A stretch of DNA of 64,000 bases from Roseovarius azorensis. Lineage in GTDB: Bacteria; Pseudomonadota; Alphaproteobacteria; Rhodobacterales; Rhodobacteraceae. Shown piece after piece: positions 51,058-60,650 of the stretch. Position 1 is the first letter of the stretch. Each line of letters opens with the position of its first letter. The stretch covers positions 1-64,000 of the forward strand of contig NZ_FOAG01000016.1 of assembly GCF_900109455.1 (NCBI RefSeq), in the 5' to 3' direction. Position numbers and translations under genes: made by a program. The notes below the pieces were generated by a model that saw only the letters and a program-made list of their open reading frames with translations, had not been told where the DNA came from and made no database searches.

Positions 51058-54000
51058 TTACTCATCCTCCTCCGCATCCAGGAGTTCCATGTTGAGGCCG
51101 AGGCCCCGGACCTCTTTGACGAGAACGTTGAACGATTCCGGCACGCCGGCTTCGAAATTGTCCTCACCCTTGACGATCGACTCGTAGACCTTGGTGCGAC
51201 CTGCCACGTCGTCTGACTTGACGGTCAGCATCTCCTGCAGGGTGTAGGCGGCGCCATAGGCCTCAAGCGCCCAGACCTCCATTTCCCCGAACCGCTGTCC
51301 GCCGAACTGCGCCTTGCCGCCCAGAGGCTGCTGTGTCACCAGGCTGTAAGGCCCGGTCGAGCGCGCGTGGATCTTGTCGTCCACCAAGTGATGCAGCTTG
51401 AGCAGGTACTTGATGCCCACGGTCACGGGCCGCGCGAACTGCTCGCCGGTGCGCCCGTCAAAGAGCGCCGACTGGCCGCTCTCGTCAAAGCCCGCGCGCC
51501 GGAGCGCGTCGTTCACGTCCTGCTCCTTGGCCCCATCAAAAACCGGGGTGGCAATCGGCACGCCGCGTGTCACCGTGCCGGCCGATTCGATCAGCGTCTC
51601 CTCGTCCATGCCCTCGATACCCTCGGCGTAGACATCGTCGCCATAGGCAATGCGCATCGCCTCGCGCACCGGCGTGAGATCGCCCGAGCGGCGGTATTCC
51701 TGCAATGCCTCGTCGATCCTGAGGCCCAGCGCGCGCGCCGCCCAACCCATGTGGGTTTCCAGAATCTGGCCCACGTTCATCCGGCTGGGAACGCCAAGCG
51801 GATTGAGACAGATATCGACTGGCGTGCCATCGGCGAGGAACGGCATGTCCTCCATCGGGATCACCTTGGAGATGACACCCTTGTTGCCGTGCCGCCCCGC
51901 CATCTTGTCGCCCGGCTGCAGCTTGCGTTTAACGGCGATGAAGACCTTGACCATCTTCATCACGCCCGGTGGCAGATCATCGCCCCGGCGGACCTTTTCG
52001 ACCTTGTCCTCGAACCGCGCATCCAGCGTGCGCTTTTGCGCCTCGTACTGGTCATGCAGCGCCTCGACGATCTGCGCGTCGGCCTCGTCCTTGAGTGCCA
52101 GTTGCCACCATTGGCCCCTGGTCAGGGTCGCAAGCAGATCCTCGGAGATCTCGGAATTCGGCTTGATGCCTTTCGGGCCCTTGACCGCAACCTTGCCCAG
52201 AATGAGCGTCCGCAGGCGGGCATAGATGTTGCGATCGAGAATCGCCAGTTCGTCATCCCGGTCACGCGCCAGACGTTCGACTTCCTCACGCTCGATCTGC
52301 AGGGCGCGCTCGTCCTTTTCAACCCCGTGGCGGTTGAAGACGCGCACCTCGACGACCGTGCCATAGTCACCCGGTTTCACCCGCAGCGAGGTGTCGCGCA
52401 CGTCGCTGGCCTTTTCGCCAAAAATCGCGCGCAGCAGTTTCTCTTCCGGTGTCATCGGGCTTTCGCCCTTGGGGGTGATCTTGCCCACCAGGATATCGCC
52501 CGGCTGCACATCTGCCCCGATATAGACGATACCCGCCTCGTCGAGATTGCGCAGCGCCTCTTCGCCCACGTTGGGAATGTCGCGGGTGATCTCTTCGGGC
52601 CCCAGTTTGGTGTCGCGAGCAGCCACCTCGAATTCCTCGATATGGATCGAGGTGAACACGTCATCGCGCACGATGCGTTCCGAGATCAGGATCGAATCCT
52701 CGTAGTTGTAGCCATTCCACGGCATGAAGGCAGTGATAACGTTCTTGCCAAGCGCCAGCTCGCCCATGTCGGTGCAGGGACCGTCGGCGATCACCTCACC
52801 TTTCTGCACGGTATCGCCCACCTTGACCAGCGGTTGCTGGTTGATACAGCTGTTCTGGTTCGAGCGCTGGAACTTGCGCATCCGGTAGATGTCCACGCCC
52901 GGATCGCCGATTTCCAGATCCTCGGTGGCGCGCACCACGATCCGCGCGGCATCGACCTGGTCGATCACCCCGGCGCGGCGCGCCATGATGGCCGCGCCTG
53001 AATCGCGAGCCACGACGCCCTCGATCCCGGTACCCACCAGCGGCGCCTCGGCGCGCAGCGTCGGCACCGCCTGGCGCTGCATGTTCGAGCCCATGAGGGC
53101 GCGGTTGGCGTCGTCATTTTCCAGGAACGGAATGAGCGAGGCCGCCACGGAGACAAGCTGCTTCGGGCTCACGTCGATCAGATCCACGCTCTCGCGTGGG
53201 GCCAGCATGTATTCGCCCGACTGGCGGGTTGAGACCAGATCGTTGACGAAATGCCCGCTGTCATCGAGTTTGGCGTTTGCCTGCGCGACCGTGTGGCGCA
53301 TTTCCTCGGTGGCGGACATGTATTGCACCTGATCCGTCACCTTGCCGTTGACCACCTTGCGATAGGGGGTCTCGATAAAGCCGTATTTGTTGACCCGCGC
53401 AAAGGTGGCGAGGCTGTTGATCAGGCCGATGTTCGGACCTTCCGGCGTTTCAATGGGGCACATCCGGCCATAATGGGTCGGGTGAACGTCGCGCACCTCG
53501 AAGCCTGCGCGCTCGCGCGTGAGGCCGCCCGGCCCGAGCGCCGAGAGGCGGCGCTTGTGGGTGACTTCGGACAGCGGGTTTGTCTGGTCCATGAACTGCG
53601 ACAGCTGCGAGGAACCAAAGAATTCGCGCACCGCCGCCGCCGCCGGTTTGGCGTTGATCAGATCCTGCGGCATCACCGTGTCGATTTCCACGCTCGACAT
53701 GCGTTCCTTGATCGCGCGCTCCATCCGCAGCAGACCGACGCGATACTGGTTCTCCATCAGTTCGCCGACCGAGCGCACCCGGCGGTTGCCGAGGTGGTCG
53801 ATATCGTCGATATCGCCCTTGCCGTCGCGCAGTTCCGTCAACGCCTTGACGCAGGCCACGATATCGTCGCGGTCCAGCGTTCGTTGCGTGTCCGGCTTGT
53901 CCAGATCGAGCCGCATGTTCATCTTGACCCGGCCCACGGCGCTGAGATCATAGCGCTCGGCGTCAAAGAACAGCGTCTCGAACAGCGCGGCAGAGGCCTC

Positions 54001-55194
54001 TTCGGTGGGCGGCTCGCCGGGGCGCATCACGCGGTAGATATCCATGAGCGCGCTTTCGCGGTTCATGTTCTTGTCGGCGGCCATGGTGTTGCGGATGTAG
54101 GGGCCGACATTGATGTTGTCGATGTCGAGCACCGGGATGTCGATGATCCCGGCATCCAGCAGATCCTGCAACGTACCGCCAGAAATCTCGCCATCCTTGC
54201 CATATTCCAGTGTCAGCTCGTCGCCCGCCTCGACATAGATCGCGCCGGTTTCCTCGTCGATGATGTCGCGGGCGACAAATTTGCCCACGATATGCTCGAA
54301 CGGCACCAACAGTTCCTTGACCTTGCCCTCGTCGATCATCTGCTTGACCGCGCGCGGCGTCACCTTCTTGCCGGCCTCGGCGATCACTTCGCCGGTTTTC
54401 GCGTCGATCAGATCATAGGTCGGGCGGGTGCCGCGCACCCGCTCGGGGAAGAACTTGGTGACCCAGCCCTTTTTCTTTTTCAGCTTGTATTCGACCGTAT
54501 CGTAATAGGCCGTCATGATCGCTTCCTGATCGAGACCAAGCGCGTAGAGCAGCGTCGTCACCGGCAGTTTACGGCGACGGTCGATGCGGGCAAATACGAT
54601 GTCCTTGGCGTCGAACTCGAAATCGAGCCAGGAGCCGCGATAGGGAATGATCCGGCAGGTAAAGAGCAGCTTGCCCGAGGAATGGGTCTTGCCCTTGTCG
54701 TGGTCAAAGAACACGCCGGGGCTGCGGTGCATCTGGCTGACGACCACGCGCTCGGTGCCGTTGACGACAAAGGTGCCGTTGGGCGTCATCAGGGGCATGT
54801 CGCCCATGAACACGTCCTGCTCCTTGATATCCTTGACGGATTTCGCGCCGGTATCCTCATCGACATCGAACACGATCAGCCGCAGCTTGACCTTGAGCGG
54901 CGCGGCATAGGTCATGTCGCGCTGCATGCATTCCTCGACGTCGTATTTCGGTTTCTCCAGATCGTAGCTGACGAATTCCAGCACGCTAGTCTCGTTGAAA
55001 TCCTTGATCGGGAAAACCGACTGGAATACGCCCTTGATCCCCTCGCCGTCCATCGGCTGAGGCTGGTCGCCCGATTTCAGGAAGAGATCATAAGAGGATT
55101 TCTGCACCTCGATGAGGTTCGGCATTTCCAGCACTTCGCGGATCTTGCCGTAATATCTGCGCAAACGTTTCTGGCCGAGGAAGGTCTGAGCCAT
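51058..55194 (-). CDS. rpoB: RNA polymerase beta subunit RpoB
   Basis: 1378 residues. The start [20 protein letters not shown] matches alphaproteobacteria and follows AAAGGTG; a GTG at 55206 is an unlikely alternative. The rifampicin region reads [30 protein letters not shown] when joined, with the wild-type-like D, H and S positions present except that the usual serine after [10 protein letters not shown] is followed by LTRERAGFE as normal. The C-terminus [20 protein letters not shown] is intact. Confidence 0.98.
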   Translation of the reverse strand: MAQTFLGQKRLRRYYGKIREVLEMPNLIEVQKSSYDLFLKSGDQPQPMDGEGIKGVFQSVFPIKDFNETSVLEFVSYDLEKPKYDVEECMQRDMTYAAPLKVKLRLIVFDVDEDTGAKSVKDIKEQDVFMGDMPLMTPNGTFVVNGTERVVVSQMHRSPGVFFDHDKGKTHSSGKLLFTCRIIPYRGSWLDFEFDAKDIVFARIDRRRKLPVTTLLYALGLDQEAIMTAYYDTVEYKLKKKKGWVTKFFPERVRGTRPTYDLIDAKTGEVIAEAGKKVTPRAVKQMIDEGKVKELLVPFEHIVGKFVARDIIDEETGAIYVEAGDELTLEYGKDGEISGGTLQDLLDAGIIDIPVLDIDNINVGPYIRNTMAADKNMNRESALMDIYRVMRPGEPPTEEASAALFETLFFDAERYDLSAVGRVKMNMRLDLDKPDTQRTLDRDDIVACVKALTELRDGKGDIDDIDHLGNRRVRSVGELMENQYRVGLLRMERAIKERMSSVEIDTVMPQDLINAKPAAAAVREFFGSSQLSQFMDQTNPLSEVTHKRRLSALGPGGLTRERAGFEVRDVHPTHYGRMCPIETPEGPNIGLINSLATFARVNKYGFIETPYRKVVNGKVTDQVQYMSATEEMRHTVAQANAKLDDSGHFVNDLVSTRQSGEYMLAPRESVDLIDVSPKQLVSVAASLIPFLENDDANRALMGSNMQRQAVPTLRAEAPLVGTGIEGVVARDSGAAIMARRAGVIDQVDAARIVVRATEDLEIGDPGVDIYRMRKFQRSNQNSCINQQPLVKVGDTVQKGEVIADGPCTDMGELALGKNVITAFMPWNGYNYEDSILISERIVRDDVFTSIHIEEFEVAARDTKLGPEEITRDIPNVGEEALRNLDEAGIVYIGADVQPGDILVGKITPKGESPMTPEEKLLRAIFGEKASDVRDTSLRVKPGDYGTVVEVRVFNRHGVEKDERALQIEREEVERLARDRDDELAILDRNIYARLRTLILGKVAVKGPKGIKPNSEISEDLLATLTRGQWWQLALKDEADAQIVEALHDQYEAQKRTLDARFEDKVEKVRRGDDLPPGVMKMVKVFIAVKRKLQPGDKMAGRHGNKGVISKVIPMEDMPFLADGTPVDICLNPLGVPSRMNVGQILETHMGWAARALGLRIDEALQEYRRSGDLTPVREAMRIAYGDDVYAEGIEGMDEETLIESAGTVTRGVPIATPVFDGAKEQDVNDALRRAGFDESGQSALFDGRTGEQFARPVTVGIKYLLKLHHLVDDKIHARSTGPYSLVTQQPLGGKAQFGGQRFGEMEVWALEAYGAAYTLQEMLTVKSDDVAGRTKVYESIVKGEDNFEAGVPESFNVLVKEVRGLGLNMELLDAEEDE

Positions 55195-55284
55195 GGTCGA
55201 TGTCACCTTTCATTTCTCACCGGTCGCGCGCTGTCGGGGTCCAGCGCCACGGCCATCAGAGAGGGCAGGGTTTGATCCATTCAT

Positions 55285-55306
55285 GGCCGTCGTCCCAATG
55301 ACGGCC
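55285..55306 (-). repeat. inverted repeat in rplL-rpoB gap (rpoB-proximal)
   Basis: GGCCGTC - GTCCCAAT - GACGGCC, a perfect 7-bp stem, about 90 bp ahead of rpoB. A candidate RNA processing or attenuation element. Confidence 0.4.
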
Positions 55307-55375
55307 TCCCGATCACGTAAACCTTGCCTGAGAAAAGCCCCGGCACCGCAGGGCCTCTCTGAGACAGGTTTGGCC

Positions 55376-55395
55376 GGACCCGGGATTCCGGGTCC
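55376..55395 (-). repeat. inverted repeat in rplL-rpoB gap (rplL-proximal)
   Basis: GGACCCGG - GATT - CCGGGTCC, a perfect 8-bp stem with a tetraloop, 36 bp past the rplL stop. In E. coli this gap holds an attenuator and an RNase III site; a similar role here is inference. Confidence 0.5.
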
Positions 55396-55431
55396 AGCCG
55401 TAAAATCCTGTCCGGGTTTCCCCGGCGTGGA

Positions 55432-55815
55432 TTACTTGATTTCGACTTCGGCGCCAGCTGCTTCCAGCTTGGCCTTGATGTCGTCTGCTTCGTCCTTCGA
55501 GACCTGCTCCTTGACGGCCTTGCCGCCGGCATCGACCAGATCCTTGGCTTCTTTCAGCCCCAGACCGGTGATGGCGCGCACCTCCTTGATGACGTTGATC
55601 TTCGACGCACCGGCCGATTTCAGGATCACGTCAAATTCGGTCTGCTCTTCGGCAGCCGCGCCACCGGCGTCGCCGCCTGCGGGGCCGGCCATCATGACCG
55701 CGCCGCCAGCGGCGGGTTCGATGCCGTACTCGTCTTTCAGGATGGTTTTCAGTTCTTGTGCTTCGAGAAGCGTCAGACCAACGATCTCTTCTGCCAGTTT
55801 CTTCAGATCAGCCAT
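55432..55815 (-). CDS. rplL: 50S ribosomal protein L7/L12
   Basis: 127 residues. Stalk protein that recruits translation GTPases. The N-terminal dimerisation helices ([20 protein letters not shown]), a Gly/Ala hinge ([15 protein letters not shown]) and the factor-binding C-terminal domain ([34 protein letters not shown]) are in order. It lies 73 bp after rplJ. Confidence 0.98.
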   Translation of the reverse strand: MADLKKLAEEIVGLTLLEAQELKTILKDEYGIEPAAGGAVMMAGPAGGDAGGAAAEEQTEFDVILKSAGASKINVIKEVRAITGLGLKEAKDLVDAGGKAVKEQVSKDEADDIKAKLEAAGAEVEIK

Positions 55816-55888
55816 TTGTGACTCTTTCCGTTATCTAGATGTGTTCCAACGTCGGGAAGTAAACCCTACGCGGATATTACAGTTTGCC

Positions 55889-56407
55889 TTACGCGGCTTC
55901 GGCCTTTTCTACGATGGTCGAAAGGATGCCCGCGATGTTCGAAGCAGGTGCGCCAATTGCCCCGGCGATGTTCGAAGCAGGTGCGCCGATACAGCCCACG
56001 ATCGAAGCAATAAGCTCGTCACGCGAAGGCATTTTCGACACGGCCTCGACACCGGCCCGGTTCAGCGCCGTGTCTCCCATTGCCCCGCCAAGGATCTCGT
56101 ATTTCTTGTTAACCTTGGCAAAGTCCTCGGCCACCTTGGCTGCTGCCACGGGGTCCTCGGAATAGGTGAGCACGGTCATGCCCGAGAGGTATTCAGCAAT
56201 GCTTGCGCAGGGCTTGCCCTCAAGGGCGATCTTGGCGAGCCTGTTCTTGGCAACGCGGACTGATGCCTCTGCCGCACGGGCGCGGGCACGCAAATCCTGC
56301 ATTTCGGCAACTGTAAGACCCGTGTAGTGGGCCACCACTACAACGCCAGAGCTTTCAAAGATCTGGCCGAGTTCCTCGACCACTTTCTCTTTCTGGGCTC
56401 TATCCAC
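55889..56407 (-). CDS. rplJ: 50S ribosomal protein L10
   Basis: 172 residues. Anchors L7/L12 to the ribosome. The RNA-binding domain is [38 protein letters not shown] and [14 protein letters not shown]. The C-terminal stalk helix carries a tandem 11-residue repeat ([22 protein letters not shown]), mirrored by a near-identical 33-bp DNA repeat at about 55932-55993. The start is GTG 56407 after GGAG. Confidence 0.95.
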   Translation of the reverse strand: MDRAQKEKVVEELGQIFESSGVVVVAHYTGLTVAEMQDLRARARAAEASVRVAKNRLAKIALEGKPCASIAEYLSGMTVLTYSEDPVAAAKVAEDFAKVNKKYEILGGAMGDTALNRAGVEAVSKMPSRDELIASIVGCIGAPASNIAGAIGAPASNIAGILSTIVEKAEAA

Positions 56408-56658
56408 AGTTTTACTCCAAATTTGGGGGTCTCCCCCCGGCTCAGTTCTGCCACCCCGACGGGGCGGCGTTCGGGTCCAAAACAAGGGTCCCGAGGCCAA
56501 GATCACCCGAGTGCGGTCGCCCGCGCCGGAAATCTCATCTCGTTCCCCATCTCAGGAAGGAATTATTCAGGCGACCGCCTGAACCCTCCGTCTCGGACAG
56601 GACAGGGCCGGATTGAGGCCCCGCCTATTCGCCCCGGACCGTGGCCCGGAGCAAATTC
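56408..56658 (-). promoter_or_regulatory. rplJ-rplL leader region
   Basis: 250 bp between rplA and rplJ, the position of the autoregulatory L10 leader in other bacteria. It contains a perfect 8-bp inverted repeat TTCAGGCG-AC-CGCCTGAA at 56566-56583 and further G/C-rich pairable stretches. An L10-binding leader is inferred from position, not from a full fold. Confidence 0.45.
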
Positions 56659-57357
56659 TTATTCGGTGACCGCGCTGTTGATGTCGACCGACACGCCCGC
56701 GCCCATTGTGGACGATAGCGAGATCTTCTTGACATAGGTGCCCTTGGCACCGGCGGGTTTGGCCTTTTGCACGGCCGACACGAAGGCGCGGACGTTCTCG
56801 GCCAGCTTGGCCGCGTCGAACGACGCCTTGCCGACGCCGGCATGCACGACCCCGGCCTTTTCGGCCTTGAACTGCACTTCGCCGCCTTTGGCGTTCTTGA
56901 CGGCCTGCGCCACATCCATCGTCACCGTACCCACCTTGGGGTTCGGCATCAGGTTGCGCGGGCCCAGCACCTTGCCCAGACGGCCCACTACGGGCATCAT
57001 GTCGGGCGTGGCGATGCATCGGTCGAATTCGATCTTGCCGCCCTGCACGATTTCCATCAGATCCTCGGCGCCGACAATGTCGGCCCCTGCGGCCTGCGCC
57101 TCATCGGCCTTGGCACCGCGGGCAAAGACTGCGACGCGCACGGTCTTGCCGGTGCCGTTGGGCAGACCTACAACGCCGCGGACCATCTGGTCTGCGTGAC
57201 GCGGATCGACGCCGAGATTCATCGAAATCTCGACGGTCTCGTCGAATTTCGCGGTGGCATTGCCTTTGATCAGGGCAATTGCGTCCTCGACGCTGAGATT
57301 GTCCTTGCCAGCAAAGGCTTCGCGCAGGGTGCGGGTCCGTTTTCCAAGCTTTGCCAT
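56659..57357 (-). CDS. rplA: 50S ribosomal protein L1
   Basis: 232 residues. L1-stalk protein and typical translational repressor of its own operon. [20 protein letters not shown], the domain [40 protein letters not shown] and the closing [20 protein letters not shown] are all present. It starts 1 bp after rplK. Confidence 0.98.
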   Translation of the reverse strand: MAKLGKRTRTLREAFAGKDNLSVEDAIALIKGNATAKFDETVEISMNLGVDPRHADQMVRGVVGLPNGTGKTVRVAVFARGAKADEAQAAGADIVGAEDLMEIVQGGKIEFDRCIATPDMMPVVGRLGKVLGPRNLMPNPKVGTVTMDVAQAVKNAKGGEVQFKAEKAGVVHAGVGKASFDAAKLAENVRAFVSAVQKAKPAGAKGTYVKKISLSSTMGAGVSVDINSAVTE

Positions 57358-57358
57358 C

Positions 57359-57784
57359 TTACTTCACCTCGATGCCCATGGAACGCGCGCTGCCCAGAAT
57401 GATCTGCATGGCGGCGTCGATATCGTTCGCGTTCAGATCTTTCCACTTGGCTTCGGCGATCTCGCGCACCTGCTTGGTGGTGACTGTGCCAGCGGTGGAG
57501 CGACCCGGGGTTTTCGCCCCCGACTGCAGCTTGGCGGCCTTTTTCAGAAAATAGGACGCGGGCGGCGTCTTGATCTCCAGATCAAAGGATTTGTCCTGAT
57601 AATAGGAAATCACCACCGGGCAGGGCGCGCCCGGCTCCATGTCTGCGGTTCTGGCGTTGAACGCCTTGCAGAATTCCATGATGTTGATGCCGCGCTGGCC
57701 CAGTGCGGGGCCGACGGGCGGGCTGGGATTGGCTTGCCCGGCTTTCACCTGCAGCTTGAGCGTCCCGATAAGTTTCTTGGCCAT
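57359..57784 (-). CDS. rplK: 50S ribosomal protein L11
   Basis: 141 residues, exact family length. GTPase-centre protein. [40 protein letters not shown] and the C-terminal RNA-binding part ([20 protein letters not shown]) are complete. It lies 108 bp after nusG; the gap holds two perfect palindromes. Confidence 0.98.
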   Translation of the reverse strand: MAKKLIGTLKLQVKAGQANPSPPVGPALGQRGINIMEFCKAFNARTADMEPGAPCPVVISYYQDKSFDLEIKTPPASYFLKKAAKLQSGAKTPGRSTAGTVTTKQVREIAEAKWKDLNANDIDAAMQIILGSARSMGIEVK

Positions 57785-57813
57785 CCGGCCTCTCCTTTGC
57801 TTCCAACACCTTC

Positions 57814-57870
57814 GGGGCGCGCCCCTCTGGCTCTCTTGTTGTGTGGTCCGGTCCGGCGACCGCGGTCGCC
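57814..57870. repeat. two perfect palindromes in nusG-rplK gap
   Basis: GGGGCGCGCCCC (57814-57825) and GGCGACCGCGGTCGCC (57855-57870) are both self-complementary. They could act as protein-binding sites, processing stems or leader elements for rplKA. Function not shown. Confidence 0.5.
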
Positions 57871-57892
57871 TCGCCTCCCACGGCTCACATCA

Positions 57893-58426
57893 TCAGGCCT
57901 GTTTGCTGACCTGTGTGAATTCCAGTTCGACCGGGGTTTCCCGGCCAAAGATCGACACCGACACCTTGAGGCGCTGGTTGTCCTCGTCCACTTCCTCGAC
58001 CATGCCATCGAAATCCTCGAACGGGCCGTCGTTGACCTTGACCTTTTCGCCGATCTCGAAATGAATCAGGGTGCGCGGGCTTTCCTCGCCCTCCTGCACG
58101 CGGTTCAGGATCGCGTTCACCTCGGCATCGCGCATCGGCATCGGACGGCCCTGCGGCCCGAGAAACCCGGTCACCCGATTGATCGAGTTTATCAGGTGAT
58201 AGCCCCTGTCCGACATTTCCATATGCACCAGCACATAGCCCGGCATGAAACGGCGCTCTGCGGTCACCTTCTTGCCGCGGCGGATCTCGATCACCTCTTC
58301 GGTGGGCACCAGAACCTCGTCGATCTCATTCTCGAGACCCTGTTCGGCGACCGATGCCCTGATCTGCTCGGCTATCTTCTTCTCGAAATTCGAGAGAACG
58401 CTGACCGAGTACCACCGCTTTGCCAT
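57893..58426 (-). CDS. nusG: transcription termination/antitermination protein NusG
   Basis: 177 residues. The N-terminal NGN domain binds polymerase ([40 protein letters not shown]) and the C-terminal KOW domain ([20 protein letters not shown]) binds Rho or S10. ATG 58426 is the family start. It follows secE after 191 bp that contain an intrinsic terminator. Confidence 0.97.
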   Translation of the reverse strand: MAKRWYSVSVLSNFEKKIAEQIRASVAEQGLENEIDEVLVPTEEVIEIRRGKKVTAERRFMPGYVLVHMEMSDRGYHLINSINRVTGFLGPQGRPMPMRDAEVNAILNRVQEGEESPRTLIHFEIGEKVKVNDGPFEDFDGMVEEVDEDNQRLKVSVSIFGRETPVELEFTQVSKQA

Positions 58427-58509
58427 ACTGACCTTTGCCTTTGTTCTTACCGGCGCGGGGCCGGAATTTCCGTCATGTTTCAGACGCTTGGGCCTGAACC
58501 CTCTGAAAC

Positions 58510-58543
58510 AAAAATCGGCGCGCAACCCGAATCGCCGCGCGCC
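58510..58543 (-). terminator. intrinsic terminator between secE and nusG
   Basis: On the minus strand GGCGCGC - 13 nt - GCGCGCC is followed by GATTTTTG (five T at 58514-58510). It lies 75 bp past the secE stop and 84 bp ahead of nusG, so nusG needs read-through or its own promoter. TTGACA occurs at 58565-58560 but without a fitting -10. Confidence 0.7.
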
Positions 58544-58617
58544 ATATTCCGAAGTGTGGTGTCAACTACCTTTGATTGACTGCGATTTCAAGGGTCAGTC
58601 CGCGATTTTGTGCCGGC

Positions 58618-58815
58618 TCAGCCAAACAATCCCAGCACCGCCTGAAGCCCGCCACGGATCGCCAGATCAATCAGCGCAAAGAAAATAGCGGTGATCGTGG
58701 CCATGATGAAAACCATCACCGTGGTCAGCAGCACCTCGCGACGGGTGGGCCAGACCACCTTGGCCACTTCCGAGCGGACCTGCTGAATGAACTGGAGCGG
58801 ATTCGTATGTGCCAT
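58618..58815 (-). CDS. secE: preprotein translocase subunit SecE
   Basis: 65 residues with one membrane span (LLTTVMVFIMATITAIFFAL), the short alphaproteobacterial form. The amphipathic helix motif QFIQQVRSEVAKVVWPTRRE is the SecE signature. Gene of the SecYEG channel, upstream of nusG as usual. Confidence 0.95.
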   Translation of the reverse strand: MAHTNPLQFIQQVRSEVAKVVWPTRREVLLTTVMVFIMATITAIFFALIDLAIRGGLQAVLGLFG

Positions 58816-58922
58816 CTGCGCTGTCTTCTCTTATCTCGCCATGATGCGCACATACGCGGCCCGGCTCGCGAGTTCAAGGGCAGACGATCAACTGCCCTGT
58901 TATCCGCAGCCGCGCACCGTCG

Positions 58923-59453
58923 TCAATGGCGCATACGGTCCGCATCATATCCGTTTCGCCGCGGCATCCAGCGGCGGGGCACAAGAGCGAGCGCCGCATC
59001 GCACAGCCGCCGCACCCGCGCATCGCCAAAGATCACATGCCCAATCAGGACAAGCCAGAAGCCGATGAACAGCGTAACCAGCACGATCACCGGCTGCCAA
59101 AGCACCAGCACAAAGGCGATTGCCCAGAACAGATGCCATGTGCCCGGACGAAAACCCTTCAAACGGTTCAATAGATCGTCGAAGCGGTGCCTGCCCCCTG
59201 AACGATGGCGGTCCCAGACCTGACCCGACAGCGGTTCAAGGTAGTCCTCGGATACCTGCGGCGCAAGCTCCGGCAGCGCGCGCCGACTGGCCTTGCGCCG
59301 TTCCTCGGTCAGAATTTCGCGGATCGTCTGCTTTGCGTTTTCAACCGCAATTTCTGTCGATGCAGCATCAACTGGTGGATGACCTTCAAATTCCGTATCG
59401 TCATGTGATAAAAAAACCTGCGGGTTCTGGCCCCGCGAAAAATACGTTTCCAT
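58923..59453 (-). CDS. hypothetical membrane protein
   Basis: 176 residues. An acidic, charged N-terminal half (ENAKQTIREILTEERRKASR) is followed by one or two hydrophobic segments (HLFWAIAFVLVLWQPVIVLV and TLFIGFWLVLIGHVIFG) and a basic tail. No domain is recognised. A C-terminal anchoring in the inner membrane with a cytoplasmic N-terminal part is the likely layout. The ribosome site is weak. It stands between the FkbM gene and secE. Confidence 0.6.
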   Translation of the reverse strand: METYFSRGQNPQVFLSHDDTEFEGHPPVDAASTEIAVENAKQTIREILTEERRKASRRALPELAPQVSEDYLEPLSGQVWDRHRSGGRHRFDDLLNRLKGFRPGTWHLFWAIAFVLVLWQPVIVLVTLFIGFWLVLIGHVIFGDARVRRLCDAALALVPRRWMPRRNGYDADRMRH

Positions 59454-59663
59454 AGTGGCACAAACTCTCTAACACCCACGCCCCCACGCGGATCGGCGAT
59501 AATCTCCCCCAGATCACCAGACCGATTAGTGTTAAGGATGCGGCGCAATTAAGGCAAAATGATGGCAAAGACACGTCAAAATCACGACATGTCCCATTTT
59601 AACCACATTTAAGGCCAATTTTGGATGCAACCTGCTGCTGTAATGTCAGACGACGCAGCGCCG

Positions 59664-60368
59664 CTAAAAATAGGTCATGCGCTGGAATTCGGGTCGCGTG
59701 AGCGGCTGGAAATATAGATCCATCTGCCAGAAACAGCCGTCCCCGGGCCGCCAGAGCGGATCGGAAATGTCAACCACGCCAAAACCGCGCTCGCGCATAT
59801 AGGCGACCATCTCGTGAAACAGCAGCGCCTCGGGCGCGATTCGGAATCCGTAGGTCTCGATGATGACCAGCGCCGCCTCTGACAGACAGCGCCCAGCCCC
59901 TTCCAGAATCGGCACCTCGTAGCCATGCGTATCGAGCTTGACCAGGAACGGACCCTCGCCCGGTTGCGTGATGTCATCAAGCCGCACCGCATCGACCTCG
60001 ATTGCCGCCTGATCCTCTCCGGGTTCGGCCTTGCCGCCGAACGGGTCGTCCGCGTTGAATCGGAGTTTCTGCGCCTTGTTGCTGGCCGCCGCCAGAACAA
60101 ATCGGCTGCGCGGGTGGTTACGGCAAAACACCTCAAGCGCGGGTTCGTGATGCGGATTGGCCTCGACCAGAACGTATTGCGCGTCCGGGATGTAATCCAT
60201 CGCCTGCGCCGACCACCGCCCGTCAGAGGCACCCACGTCGATCACCGTGCCGACGTTCAGACCGCGCCCCGTGATACGTTTCAGGGCCGCCAGCATATGC
60301 GTACGCTTTGTTTCATGCACCTGTCGCCGCCACGAGGCGGGGACCGCCCTTTTCAGAAGGCTTTTCAT
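59664..60368 (-). CDS. FkbM family methyltransferase
   Basis: 234 residues. SAM-dependent O-methyltransferase fold: motif I in VGTVIDVGASDGRWSAQAMD, motif II acidic VLVEANPHHEPAL, then VRLDDITQ, FLVKLDTHGYEVPILEGA and VIIETYGF. FkbM proteins often methylate sugars or polyketides; the acceptor here is unknown. ATG 60368 is chosen for its family N-terminus. It sits 98 bp from tRNA-Trp, with a 210-bp AT-rich gap (59454-59663) on its other side, which suggests an accessory insertion. Confidence 0.87.
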   Translation of the reverse strand: MKSLLKRAVPASWRRQVHETKRTHMLAALKRITGRGLNVGTVIDVGASDGRWSAQAMDYIPDAQYVLVEANPHHEPALEVFCRNHPRSRFVLAAASNKAQKLRFNADDPFGGKAEPGEDQAAIEVDAVRLDDITQPGEGPFLVKLDTHGYEVPILEGAGRCLSEAALVIIETYGFRIAPEALLFHEMVAYMRERGFGVVDISDPLWRPGDGCFWQMDLYFQPLTRPEFQRMTYF

Positions 60369-60466
60369 GAAATCCCCTGTCAAATCCAGTCGGACGACAC
60401 TATCCGGCCATCCCTCGGCACACAAGATGCACGCGGCTCGGCCCGTCTCTGACGCTATCTGGAAAA

Positions 60467-60542
60467 TGGCAGGGGCAGCAGGGCTCGAACCCGCGACCTA
60501 CGGTTTTGGAGACCGTCGCTCTACCAGCTGAGCTATACCCCT
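60467..60542 (-). tRNA. tRNA-Trp (CCA)
   Basis: 76 nt on the minus strand. Acceptor AGGGGTA pairs with the 3' arm TGCCCCT, discriminator G and encoded CCA (complement of 60467-60469). The D arm is TAGCTCAGCTGGTAGAGC. Anticodon stem ACGGT/ACCGT encloses CTCCAAA, anticodon CCA (tryptophan). T arm GCGGGTTCGAGCCCTGC. tRNA-Trp ahead of secE-nusG is a familiar alphaproteobacterial order. Confidence 0.95.
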
Positions 60543-60650
60543 GTGGCCGAAGGTGGGATTACGCCAGCTTGGCACGGGAATCAAGCGCTCTCGGACGATT
60601 TCGGCGGCGCGGGCGGCAAATATCCCGACCCGCCAGCCCGAGATGCCCGC

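Noticed and set aside
58560-58565. Perfect TTGACA as a nusG promoter
   Set aside because: No -10 at 16-18 bp; that position is the GC stem of the terminator.
59664-60542. FkbM gene as an integrase-driven island at tRNA-Trp
   Set aside because: No integrase and no visible tRNA-Trp 3' duplicate nearby, so only a weaker insertion hypothesis is kept.
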